Part shown: piece after piece, positions 1 through 12,300 of the stretch
Layout: each line of letters opens with the position of its first letter
Position numbering within the stretch: the stretch's first letter is position 1
Assembly (NCBI GenBank): GCA_029948255.1
Contig: JALIZF010001518.1
Coordinates: 309,797-373,796 of the forward strand
DNA from: Telmatactis stephensoni
Lineage: Eukaryota; Cnidaria; Anthozoa; Actiniaria; Isophelliidae
Direction: 5' to 3'
DNA length: 64,000 nt
Position numbers and translations under genes: made by a program
The notes under the pieces: generated by a model
What the model saw: the letters and a program-made list of their open reading frames with translations, nothing else
Databases searched by the model: none
What the model was told of the DNA's origin: nothing

Positions 1-50
1 GTTGTTGTCGTTGTTGTCGTTGTCGTTGTTGTTGTTGTTGTTGCTGCTGC
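1..50. repeat. GTT/GTC trinucleotide microsatellite
   Basis: Runs of GTT with some GTC and GCT triplets fill the first 50 bases, just upstream of the acceptor of the first visible VWA exon, so they lie in an intron. Confidence 0.8.
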
Positions 51-87
51 CTTTTTAAAGATGCTAAACTTTTCACTTTGCATGTAG

Positions 88-344
88 TCCCTGGTTATCG
101 TTGGTACTGGCAAATTTGCCAAGGACGAAGCTGCAGCAGCCCGATTGGCTGGTCTTCTCAAACTTAAAGGGGTCGATGTGTTCTATGTTCCTGTCGGCGA
201 GAAGCCCTGACATTAGAACTATTAGAAGAATTATCTCCAAAAAGCAGGAAAACAACGTCTTTATTACTTCCACGTATCGAGCCTTACGGCCACACGTACG
301 TGCTGTAGCTGATACCATCTGTCGTGGCGCTGAGAAAATCAAGA
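88..344 (+). CDS. VWA1 C-terminal exon, cassette 1 (frameshifted)
   Basis: After an AG at 86-87 the frame reads SLVIVGTGKFAK..., matching the paralogous exons at 13711, 20554 and 29528. Codons run open to VPVGEKP and then hit TGA at 208-210. The next frame continues the family pattern (DIRTIRRIISKK, NNVFITS, VRAVADTICRGAEKIK) to the donor at 345. Exon length is 257 nt, whereas the paralogues are 253, 250 and 238 nt, all 1 modulo 3; this exon has one base too many near 205-208. It may be a real inactivating insertion, an assembly error in the CCCT stretch, or a null allele. The N-terminal half of this domain lies left of the window. Confidence 0.85.
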
Positions 345-3300
345 GTAAGTTTGTACCTCCCTCTCTTCCTCCCTCCCTCCCTCCCTCCCTCCCTCCCTCC
401 CTCCCTCCCTCCCTCCCGCCACGCGAGGCGTCGATCTTCTCGGCGCGCACTACAATAACAGACTGATATAATACATTGATGTATTCACTGGAGGAGTGAA
501 AGACATGAAATCAGTCTATAGAACATTAATGTTCATAAAATAATAAAATAAAACTCTTGTGTGGTTCACTGACTGACAGACTGATCGACTGAATGACTGA
601 CCGAATGCCTGACAATTTTTAGTCTCACAACTTTGGTTTATCTATGTACAAACTATAACCGTGCTCAACTCTTCCACTACTCGCCTGCAAATAAACCACC
701 TTACATTCCACATCGTATGAAAGAATTCTTTATACCATCCATTTGTGTTTGTTAGTATGTGAAAAGAAGGCTGACATCGTTTTTGGAATTCCAACTGCGA
801 AGGAACTGGGTGACGACTTCCTGAAAATCAAAAACTTTTACACGAACATGTTACAGCTTCTTAGGGTAATATATAGCTATTTGAGCAAACATTGACCCTT
901 TTAAAATGATCGAACCTAGAAGCTCAGACCGAAATGGCTCCTGGATATAGTAGTAATATTTGGATTTTTATGTGATCTATCTGTGAACTGTGCTAAATAA
1001 ACGCATCTAGACTAAATACCAAGTTCTTGTCTCAGTCACTGTTTGAAACGTCCGTGTACTCACGCTTCTTGAGTTTCTTGAAAACGATCTTATTAGCAGA
1101 TTTCCCAGTGTTCATTTCGGTCTCAGCTTGTATGCTATGAAAGGGTCAATGTTGTGCAATTATTGTTTTATGTACGTTTATCAGGAGTTAATCATTGGCT
1201 TCGGTATTCATTAATTTTAATATCTTTAGAATGAACTCGGTTCGCAAAGTGGGGAAACGGATGGAACGTCTTGATTATTATGCAGTCTTGGCAGTCTTCT
1301 TGTTTAGTCTTATTTATTGTTTGTTATTTTGTTGTTCAAGGTCAACAATAGGTACATTCATGTTGGAATGATCCCTTACAGTTCCACGGCTACACTATCT
1401 GTGGGACTGGACAGACAATACGATCGAGACAAACTTATTAGTTACGTGGAGAACCTAAGACTGTCTGGAAATGGTTTTAATGTCCAGGAAGCATTGAGAG
1501 TAGCTGCAGATCATGCATTCACCATGTTTGGCGGTACTCGACAAACAGCCTCCAAAACCTTTGTTCTTTTTGTCCCTGGTGATGTTTCGGGTAAAACAGA
1601 AGCAATCAAAACAGCAGCTAACAAACTAAAGAGTGTTGGTGTTAGGTTAATGGTTATGGCGGTCGCGGATCTCGTCAAAAACAGTGAACTCTTCAAGACT
1701 GTCGCGTCGCAACCTTATGGTAAATTCCTTCGTTATGGCAGTTATGACTACATTGGTGCTTCAGTGTACGATGATGTGGACGTCATTTGTAAAAGTAAGG
1801 GAAACTTCACAGGTTATTTAATATATAATAGAACCTCTCTAGTACGAACATCTAAAGCCCAGAGAAAAGTGTCCGTTTTATAGACCTATAGAAAATTAAT
1901 GGGGATTCTAGGTGTTGGGACAAAGAGAAGTGTTCGTTATAGAGGTGTAAGTATGATGGAGCTGGGCGATTCCACTGAACTTGGAGGGAAGAATTTTGAA
2001 TGGCAAATTTGCATGTTAAGAGCCTTACCTTTTTCATAGAGATGTCAGGACGGATTCCACGTGCAAATGTCTGCAAATATTATTATTGCCTACAGTAGTT
2101 CCTTGCTGAGTGGCATGTTGGAACTGAGTTTGTCTGATGCATGTTGTTCGCTACCATGTCATGCTCCCTCAGCAAAACAATCACTATGTGAGTTGTAGCG
2201 TTGAATGCAGAAATACCGAATGTAAGAGGTAGTGAGTGTCAGTGCGAGCAGATGAAAAACCGCTATGTGAATATGCTGCTATCTGCGCGTGAAAAGATGA
2301 TAAAAGACCATAATGAGGCTGGTCGACACGACTCAAACTGTTTGTGTATTAATCAACAGCTAACTATGGCAAATGTCCATCAGACGTCAAACCAGCAGAT
2401 GGTGCTGAGTGTCCAGATGAACCACACGACTGCGCCGTTGACGGTGAATGTGGAAGCCCTGACAAAGTTTGCTGTCAAAGTGCATGTAAAAGGCAATGCT
2501 TTGACAGCATCAAAAGTAAGAGCAATTGTATTTAACAAGTATTTTCTTAGTTAAATGTCTATGCTTCTTCGAGTGTAGATTTTTGCTGGGAGAAGCATAC
2601 GCATCTAAGTAACACATTTCCGAGTGACAATTAATTCATAAAGTTTTTTCTTCTTTTTAGTCCGATATTTTTTGCAAATGTTTTCATTCCGCAAGAAATA
2701 AAAGCCAAACCAAACTAGAATACATCTTCTATCCGTTCTTTTTTATTATCAGCATGATTGACTTTCGTCAAACAGGAGAAGGCCGACGGTGCCTACTTTA
2801 CCCCCTCATTTTTTTTGATAGATAGATAGCTTTATTCATATTACATGGCAGCCGCGTGAGCTGGCTGAATATCGTTATATTTACAATTCTAATAAAACAT
2901 ATATATAAAGCTAAATAGATATATATAAAATTAAAGTTAATAACTAATAGAGCGATAACACTTAAACCGTGAAATAACTTAGTAACTAAATAGAGACAAA
3001 TAGTAGCAAAACCCTTTGTATTCTATTGTTTCATTAGTACTATTTGTACTTTTTAGTTAGTACTTGTTTCACGGTTTTAGTGCTATCGCTCTACAATATA
3101 TAAAAACTAACTAAAATAATCTAAAATGTTCTAAAAACCATTTATCATAAATTCAAAAGAAAGTCTATGGTCAATTAGGAACTGGTCTCTAATGTCGTTA
3201 CTAAAATCTAGCTAATTACTAATTCTAAAGCCTAGACATTTTATTAATAAAAGAGTTTCCAAAGCGATTGGTATACGTTTTCGGTAAAATAAAAGTGCGT

Positions 3301-6300
3301 TTATTCCTTAAATTATATTTAGGCTAATGTCTAGATGGCAAAAGATTGTGAAGAATGTGGCTAGGATTATCTAAGATATCGTTAAATAACTTACTGCATA
3401 TATTTTCATGGTGCTGACTCAAACTAGGATATATGATTGCCATAGCTCTCTTTTGTAAGCGTTCTAATTCTAACTTAAGATAATTAGGGAGAGCATGGTA
3501 AAAGACTGGAATAGCATAATCGATAATCGATCTGATGCAAGTGATATAAGATAAAGTTAGATCTAATTCAGGGACTTTAGCCCTTTTTAACTGTAATAGA
3601 AAATATAATCTCTTAGATATTTTCTTAACTATTTCATCCACGTGCGCATTACCCCTTCTCTCTCCCTTCCCCCTTTCTCTCTCTCTGTCTATCTGTCTGT
3701 CTATGTATCCCGTCACAACAACAAACTAAGACCCCCTCACGTAACGCTCTTGCCAACACTTGTATTGTTAACGTCATACTCTAACGAAACTGGTTTGGTT
3801 TATCTTAGACTGTTTCGTTGCCATGGACGTGGCTATTGGTGTGGATACAACATCCACCATACCAGACGATGAATTCAGCAAAATCCAGTCTTTCGTCAAG
3901 AAAGTCATCTATGCTAGTGCTGACTCAGAGAACAACAACCACTTCGGCTTGCTGAAATATGGTCAAAACTATGACCTCCTGGCTAATTTTAGACAATTCG
4001 AATCCCAGGCAAAGTTTAACAAAATGATCAATGAAATGAAAAAGACAGCAGATGGTGAACGACGATTGGACGTTGCTCTTCGAGGAATCAAACATGAAAT
4101 ATTCAGCCTTGATGGTGGTATGAGACAAGGAAGACCTCGATTTGCTGTTGTTGTCGTATCTGGACCTAATTCTGCAGATTCTGGAGATCTTCTAGAAGCT
4201 TCCAAGGAACTTCGTGCTCTCAATGTGCAGATTATTGCCGTAGGATCTAATGCAGGCGTCGACAACGCTTTGCTGGAGCAGATAGCTACCGACCCAACTT
4301 TTGTATTTAAACCTGATGCTGGTGGTGATGTCAGTTCGCGTTGGGCAGATATTCAGAAGATAATGTGTTCACGTAAGGCTTATCAACTAATAGATCTTTA
4401 TCGACGCAATTTATGTTGTTATGATATGAATATTAAATCACGATTCTATTGATTTTGTGATTAAGATGTTTATTATTATATTTTTGATCAACTGAAATAA
4501 GATTCTCTTGTGCAAAGGTGGAAAAATTGGCGCATTATCACTTAATCGTTGCGTCATAGAACGCGCGCGCTGGCATAGGTTTATTATATATTTTAGATAG
4601 TACGCACGATGTGATTGGTCGAAAGCTGTGCTTTATTACTGAACAGAGCACAGTCTGAGATCAGCAGCAGCTTGACCACGCGTGCTCCTTTGGAATTTTT
4701 GTACGGAGGAAAACCTACCATTTTTCCTTGAATATTTCCTTAACAATTTATCAAATATATAATAAAACAAATATATAAAACAACTTAATTTTTCCGTAAT
4801 CCAATCCTTAATACAGCACTTAGAAAGTCCCGATAGCTCTCAAGAAGAGTACATGCACTTCTTTCGTGCTTTCAGATCATCTCCTGTGTGTGTTGTATTA
4901 TTGAACAGAACATGGAAAAAGCTGTACTGTTTGTCGATTGTGATTTTGAAAACAAAGCCACTTAAATGCAGTCCTCAAATTAAGTTTGGGCCAGTCACAC
5001 GGGCTAAATTTGAGACGGCGTGATTTTCTGAAAAAGTCGTCTCAAATTTCTCGAAGTGATGGTAGAATCACTATACTTTTAGATAGGGAATAAACTAAAA
5101 ACTAACATAAATCATGTCATTTTCTCTTTAGAAAAGCCTGGTGTGTGTAAGTATAAACCAGCTACAAACTGTTCACCTGGCCAGAAAGTTCCATTGAAGT
5201 ACATTCCTTGCGGCAATTCTGAGCCTGGCAAAGAAGGCAGAAAGGATAAACAGAACGACTGGGATTGTCCTGGAACAACACGATGCTGTCCTGACCCTAC
5301 AGGCTGCTTGAGTATATGTGAAGAACCACCAAATGGTAATTAGCATAATAAAATCTTATAAATAGTCAAATAATCAATACTCTTACACCAACTCAATAAC
5401 TGTTATGTTGGCTTAGGGTAACAGGGCATGCGCAGATGAAAGAAATTAGTGTAAACAATATTGTAAGTTCCTCATCATGTTGCATTATGCATCATGTTGC
5501 CGCAACAGAGCTACGCTAAAAGCCGCGTGCCATGTTACCCTACCAAACAATATTTTAGATTTAGTGATCTTTTGGTGAACTAGTGGATGCACAATTTTTA
5601 TCTTTCACTGGCTACAAAGTTGTATTATTGGAAGCTTAATTATTTCAGAATTTCTCAAACTGAGCTCATCCAAAAGCAAATGCATTTTAAGGCCGAGGAG
5701 CCATTATCAAGCCATAATTTTCAACATGCAAAGTTTATATGGGCCCAATTCTTCGAAAGACGATAAGCGCTCCTCCAGGATCTAAAGATCTAAATGAAAT
5801 CCATTAATTTCAAAGCAAGGTCAACACTACCTCGCTCTTCTAACAACTGGGTAGCGTGTCAGACCGGCACAAAACTTATGTGTCCTCTAGTATTCTGAAG
5901 AGAATAGTTCAGTATCCCTCTTGTTGCCTTATTAGCATTAAGGTATGGATAGCCTCCCTGTCGAATCACAACAAGGGAGTAGCGTGGAGTGCTAATAAAC
6001 CAACAAGAGGTAGGGTGGGAGGGTGGGGCGACTTTTCCATTAGCGTCCCGTTGCGAACTGACACCCTTGCATAATTAATTTGGTGTTATATAATGCTAAT
6101 GACGTCATCCCGCGGGATATGAATATTCAATGAGGTTTGAATAGTTCAGTATCCCTCTTGTTGCCTTATTAGCATTAAGGTATGGATAGCCTCCCTGTCT
6201 CATCTTTGCTTCGAGTAGCCCTCCTTTTAGGCTCTGCAGCTATCCCATTCAAACAACCCCAGTTTAACACCCCCTGATACTTTCCCAATCCTCACTCACA

Positions 6301-9300
6301 AAATCCCCCCTCCCCAAGAGATTGGAGAACTTCTGGTGATTTTCCTCCTACAACAGTCTCCTACAAAGTCCTACTCTGCAGCTCTTATCACCAAGACCCC
6401 CCCTAGAATAGTTAATTAGTTGACCTAATACAACTGCTATAAATACTACTGTGGATCATTTGCATCTGTGGTCCTTCACTCGAAGACTTGTGTGAAGCCT
6501 ATTAGGTCGTTTTGCCTGCGATAAAGTTCCGTCAGGTCCAAAGGTAACTCCGATAACGAGTCCCCTGCACCCCCAGACCTTAACACTTGCTCCATCCTAA
6601 TGTAATGGCGTGCTGTACTTGTGGTTTTCCAACCGACGTGGTTCATAATAGTCTGCAAATCTGCTCCCGACATTGCTAGAGAAATCGCACACCCACTCCT
6701 TAATCCATGAAGTGTAATTCCGCGGTTGCCGAAAACCTCGGCCAGCTGATGGACATAAGTTGACAGGCGGCTCTGGGCCGCAGCAGAATCCAAAGGTGCC
6801 ATGGCTACTTCTCCCGATGGTGTCACTGGACGAAACAGGTAACCCCCGTGAAGCGGTATGCCCATTGACTTACTTACCGCCATATACACTTCAAGAGCTG
6901 TAACCGGATACCGGGCACAGTGACGGGTCTCTCCGGTAGCGTTTCAGAAAAAAACAAGTTGGAAGTGCCATCACGTAGGCTTTTCGTCAAGACGTGACTA
7001 AAGAGCACGCCTTCTTTTCCGGGGAAGTACAACAGTTCCTGAGTCTTGTCCCTCGCTTCCAGTTGCTCTACCCTCATAACCGCTAAGTAGTCCTTCACTA
7101 CCTTCGATGCTGCTGGGTTCCCGTATCCCGGAATAGACGAGTCGTAACAGACTCTTCCGGCTGCAGAGAAGATCGAGCGCAGTTTTCCTATTTATACAGT
7201 CGACCGTTCCAAAAGCTCATCTTTTCGGACAAGAACAATTGGACTTCACTTTGGTGCCGAAAAACTCGCATCCGTCTCGATGAATCTTTGTTTTAAAGTA
7301 AATGAGAAAATACTGTCTTTTTTATTACAATTTCTTATTTGTGTATATATATATATATATATATATTTCAATTATTATTATTATCATCATTTGATTGGAT
7401 TTATTCAAAATCGATCTAGCTAGGCGGAAAGCCCAGAGGTCCCACGGTAACACTGATGGTAAAAAGTCGCGCTTCGTTGAGCACAGGATGGCCTCCTTGG
7501 AACCTCGCCTTGCTAGCAGGAATTCCTTGGACGACATTACTTTCTTCCTTCTCGTTGGCCACCACGAAGGAAAGGGGGATAGGCACGGGACGATCATGGT
7601 AACAACGGCTTTCTGAGACGACAGCAACTGTAATAGGGGTGGAATCAATGCAAATGGCGGGAACACGTAAGCGTTAATCTTGATTCCATCACAAATCGAC
7701 AAGTTCTGGTTGAACACATTAACACCTGCTGAACCAGGCGTGGGATAAGGAGTAAAGTGGCGGATTGGTGCACCCTGTCGGTCCCGCTGGACGTTGGAAT
7801 CTAAAGCCATTAAGTCGAAGTTGTGACCTGACGCACCTCCAAATTTGGAGTCCACCAACTCCCAACATTCTTTGCATAACATTGAGTCTGCTTTAGATAA
7901 AATACGTGAGAACAAATCAGCAGGGTTACTGGATGGGACGTATGAAAGCTACAACTGGACATTTCGAATTCTCTGCGTCACCAGCTGAAAGACATAGTTG
8001 GGCTACCTTTGTGAGCCCTCTTGAACGTGCCCCACGTCCCCAAGTGTGGAGGACAGACTGGTTGTCGACTTGAACGTCAACTCGACAGTCTCTTATGTTA
8101 AAGACTCCAAGACCTTAGCTACCGCCCACATCTCTTTGACATTGATGTTTTCCTCCTCCAAATCCGCTTCCCAAAAGTCCGAGCACTATCTCGCCTGGTT
8201 GAAGATGGATTACACCAGCCCAACGAGATATTGATGCATCTGTCGAGACTGACAGTGACCAGTGTTTCTCGCTCCTCCAAGGAATGTGGCTCTCCCAGGA
8301 ATCCACGAATCGCCAGAACTCAATCTCCTCGCGAAAGGCCAATGGCATTTGGATCTCTCCTTTCGTTGACGCTCTTCCGATCGCGTTCGCCCTTTCTCGA
8401 ATGTAGAATTTAGCACCTGGGAACGCCAAGGAGAAAGAAATACACTTTCCCATTAATTTTTGTAAACATCGTAGGGGAATGGCACGCCTTTGATTCAAGA
8501 TACTCTCTCTGAAATTTGCAAAATTTCTTCTTTTATCTTCTGGAATCGAGAACGCCTGTACTGTAGAGTCCACCAGCATACCAAGATATAGAATTCGTTG
8601 TACTGGAACTAAAACGCACTTCTTAAGGCCAAAATAATAGTCCAGGTGAGTCAGGACTTTACAAACTATGTAAAGGGCAGCTTCTGTCGATTTGTAACTG
8701 TAATCGGGATCCCTTTGTTCCACAGGGCGAGACCAGTGGCCCCTTGTCGTAGATAATTCACCATTTAGCCGATCGTCAATGTAGAGCGAGCAAGCAATAC
8801 CCTGCCACGAGACCAATGGTCTGGTAAACATAGGGCGAGTTTTTCCAGCCAAAAGGAAGGGTATTGCAGACCCACCAAAAGCCTCCCCACTCAATTCCAA
8901 AATATTTAGTAGATTCTTTAGTCAGCAAGACGTGGTCGTAACCAGATTTGTCATCCATCTTTGACATAAAGGAATACTTATAGACAAACGAGGCACATTA
9001 ATCAGCTTATCTAAGGAGAAGGGCGTATCCTTCATCCAGAGGTTGAGGAACCGTGCGTCTATGCATAGTCTAGGCTTTGATGGTTCAATTGTAATAGGCA
9101 GTATTATATGGGGTGGGTCTACTTCCCCAACTTTACCTAAAACTGTTACTGCTCCCGTTTTGAGTCTCTGCTCCAGCGTTTCGGTGATGAAATCGGCGAA
9201 CTTGTTACGACGGGTGGTTTTTAAACACTTTCTGTGGGGGCATTGGGCTGTCATATTTTTCCCCTCGAAAAACTCCTTTAATATAAGGAGACGAAAAAAG

Positions 9301-12300
9301 GATTGAACATTGACCACTCTTGAAATCCTTCGTTAACTTCTACTTCATTTTTATAGCCAGATGCCACACTCTGCCATAGTTCTTTGTGCGCATGCACCCC
9401 TCCCGCTCTAAAAGATTCGGGGTCCCGAAAGGAGAGGCTATTAATCGATCGACCCTCGCCAGCCAAGACTCTATCAATGTCCTCCAGGGGCCCTTTTGTA
9501 CTTGTCATCCCTCCTGGACTCGGGGTCCCATCAAACGATACCCATTTCACTTCTTCAGGACGACTCCGTCCCACCTCTAGAAGATTGGGGTCTTCAACCA
9601 TCGGCTTGGGTCTCGATTTAGGCTGAAAGTGGGAAGACCAATACAAACCGTGACTAATTGAGAGGAGAAATAGAAATGGGATAACCCAAACCCGATGGGA
9701 AACCCGAGTTCAGAGGAAATGACAACCTTAGCCCGATCAATCGAGCAACGAGGGAATGCCCTAGAGGACAAAACGCTTGCGGCGTCATCTCTCCTTACCC
9801 GAACAAAATATATATAAAAAGAAGGATAATAAAACCCTTTGAGTGGCCTATGTGAATCCCCCTAACCGCCACTTGTTTAGAACTGAACTCATGCAGTCAT
9901 TAAACAATATCAGGTTTTATCCACACATTTAATTCTATTCGTAGCATCAATGAATCCATTTCCATTTCATATTTAATTCCAATACATAGTCTAAGCGATT
10001 CCAATATCAAACAACCAGTTACAGAATTCGATTAAACCTTTCTTGGTGCAGTTACGAGCAAACTGGCCCGGCTGGCCACAGTTATAGCATATCTGAGGCT
10101 GCCGTTCCCCACAGTTGTAGGAGCCAGTACGGGTCCAGCGCGTCCTGGCTGTGGTCCTTGGTTACTCTGAGCCCGATCGTTTACGAACGGCCTTGTCAAT
10201 CAGCGACGAGCTTGATCAACACCGATTGCATCGCAGGATAATGCCGTAACGCCCTCTCATCTTTACACTCTCTTGCATGATCTACCAACTGCTAGAGCCG
10301 CTAAGGCTCTGTGAGGATCAAAAAATGCCTGAGGTTTGGAAATTAGCAACTGCAACGTTGACAAAGACGTCTCTACCAGCGCCTTGTCTGGCCTTTTCTT
10401 CATATCATCCAGCTGTTCCTTTAAGATCTTAACCTCTACTACAGAGGCCTAAGTAAAATCAACAGGCAGACCTGATAGCAAGAACATCGCCGTTTCATGA
10501 TGACGCCTGGGCTCTTTCTGCCTGCAGGGGCTCATACAACCCTTCACAACTTTCTGACTTGAATCACGTGAGCCCGCACAACGCATCGCGATATTAATTT
10601 CTACTGGAATTACGACAGCATTTTGAAACACGTGAGCCCACACAGCGCATCACGGTTACTTTTCTTTTGAACCACGTGAGCCCACACAGCGCATCACGAT
10701 TACTTTTCTTTTAAATCACGTGAGCCCACACAGTGCATCACGATTACTCTTCTTTTAAATCACGTGAGCCCACACAGTGCATCACGATTACTCTTCTTTT
10801 AAACCACGTGAGCCCACACAGCGCATCACGGTTACTTTTCTTTTAAATCACGTGAGCCCACACAGCGCATCACGATTACTTTTCATTTTGAAACATGTGA
10901 GCCCACACAGCGCATCACGGTTACTTTTCTTTTGAACCACGTGAGCCCACACAGCGCATCACGGTTACTTTTCTTTTGAACCACGTGAGCCCACACAGCG
11001 CATCACGATTACTCTTCTTTTAAATCACGTGAGCCCACACAGCGCATCACGATTACTCTTCTTTTAAATCACGTGAGCCCACACAGCGCATCACGATTAC
11101 TTTTCTTTTAAATCACGTGAGCCCACACAGTCCATCACGATTACTTTTCCTTTAAATCACGTGAGCCCACACAGTGCATCACGATTATTCTTCTTTTAAA
11201 TCACGTGAGCCCACACAGTGCATCACGATTACTTTTCTTTTAAATCACGTGAGCCCACACAGTGCATCACGATTGCTTTTCTTTTAAATCACGTGAGCCC
11301 ACACAGTGCATCACGTTTGAGTTCTTAAGACTCCAGCACACCAGTTTCGCAATCTAACTTCACATAATAGGCTTAATTATTACAAGTACATCTGCACGTT
11401 GTAGAATATTATTCGTACTTGATCCGCAGCCCAGCTAAAGGACTAAATATGTAGAAGGCAATAAAAATACTCCCAAATGACTACTTATATTGCTTAAAAA
11501 GAAGAAACCTACAGCACTGCGTCTAACTAGCGAAACACAGTTGAAAATACATCCTTGCAAGAAATACAATTGAGTTTAAGTCTCCCGGGAAAATGATTCT
11601 CAATTCAAATCTGCATAATTAAGTCTCATGGACTAGAAGCGTAACCGTTAAACAAAGCAATTGAACAACTAGTTTCCCCGAGAAAAAGGCCAATATCTAC
11701 GCAAGATTCCTACCTCAACACCTCCCTGGCCTCCTACTGAGATCGAGGTTGGATTTGAGTTTCCAAGGACGGATGTTGTAGCAGTAGAAGCTGAAGCAGT
11801 CGAAGTTGAAGCATTTATCGATGTTGAGACGCCTAGAACCGTCGATGTTGTTGAAATACTCAAAGAAACAGGAGTAGAACCACGATCTAGAACTCTTGTG
11901 GCTTGTCGAACTTCGGAGACTACTTGAGGAGTTAATCGTCCAGGACGCGCTGGACCCGATTCATCCATTGCGACTTTCCTCCATTAGCGTCCCGTTGCGA
12001 ACTGACACCCTTGCATAATTAATTTGGTGTTATATAATGCTAATGACGTCATCCCGCGGGATATGAATATTCAATGAGGTTTGAATAGGCCTTTTGCATC
12101 TTACGATCACATGGTACAAAATCCGCCGTACTGGAAGGCAAAATCCCCACTGGGACATCTAAAACAAAGTCAAGTCAAGCTTGAATGGCTAAGGTTCTTT
12201 TGTTTAGGAGGCTGTTTACATTCTTTTGCCTTCCAGTTTGGCCGATTTAGTACCATGTGACCGTTAGATGCAAAAGGCCTATTGCTCCAAATGCTTGATT

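Larger units (their letters stand above)
5902..12088 (-). mobile_element. DIRS-order (PAT/Ngaro-like) tyrosine-recombinase retrotransposon
   Basis: Read on the minus strand the order is A1 repeat (12088-11980), gag-like start, zinc-knuckle remnant, RT, RNase H, tyrosine recombinase, B1 (6199-6139), A2 (6144-6036) and B2 (5962-5902). The A copies are identical over 109 bp and the B copies over 61 bp. This A1-ORFs-B1-A2-B2 layout is the split-direct-repeat structure known for PAT and Ngaro elements. The hexamer CTATTC (minus strand) lies at both outer ends and at the internal B1/A2 junction. Coding frames are broken several times, so the copy is probably not autonomous. It sits within the intron between cassettes 1 and 2 of the VWA/WAP gene, in antisense. 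Confidence 0.88.

Noticed and set aside
73..466. ORFs with Gly-Arg-Glu or Leu-Pro-Pro-Ser repeats
   Set aside because: They come from the TCCC microsatellite and the shadow of the VWA1 exon.
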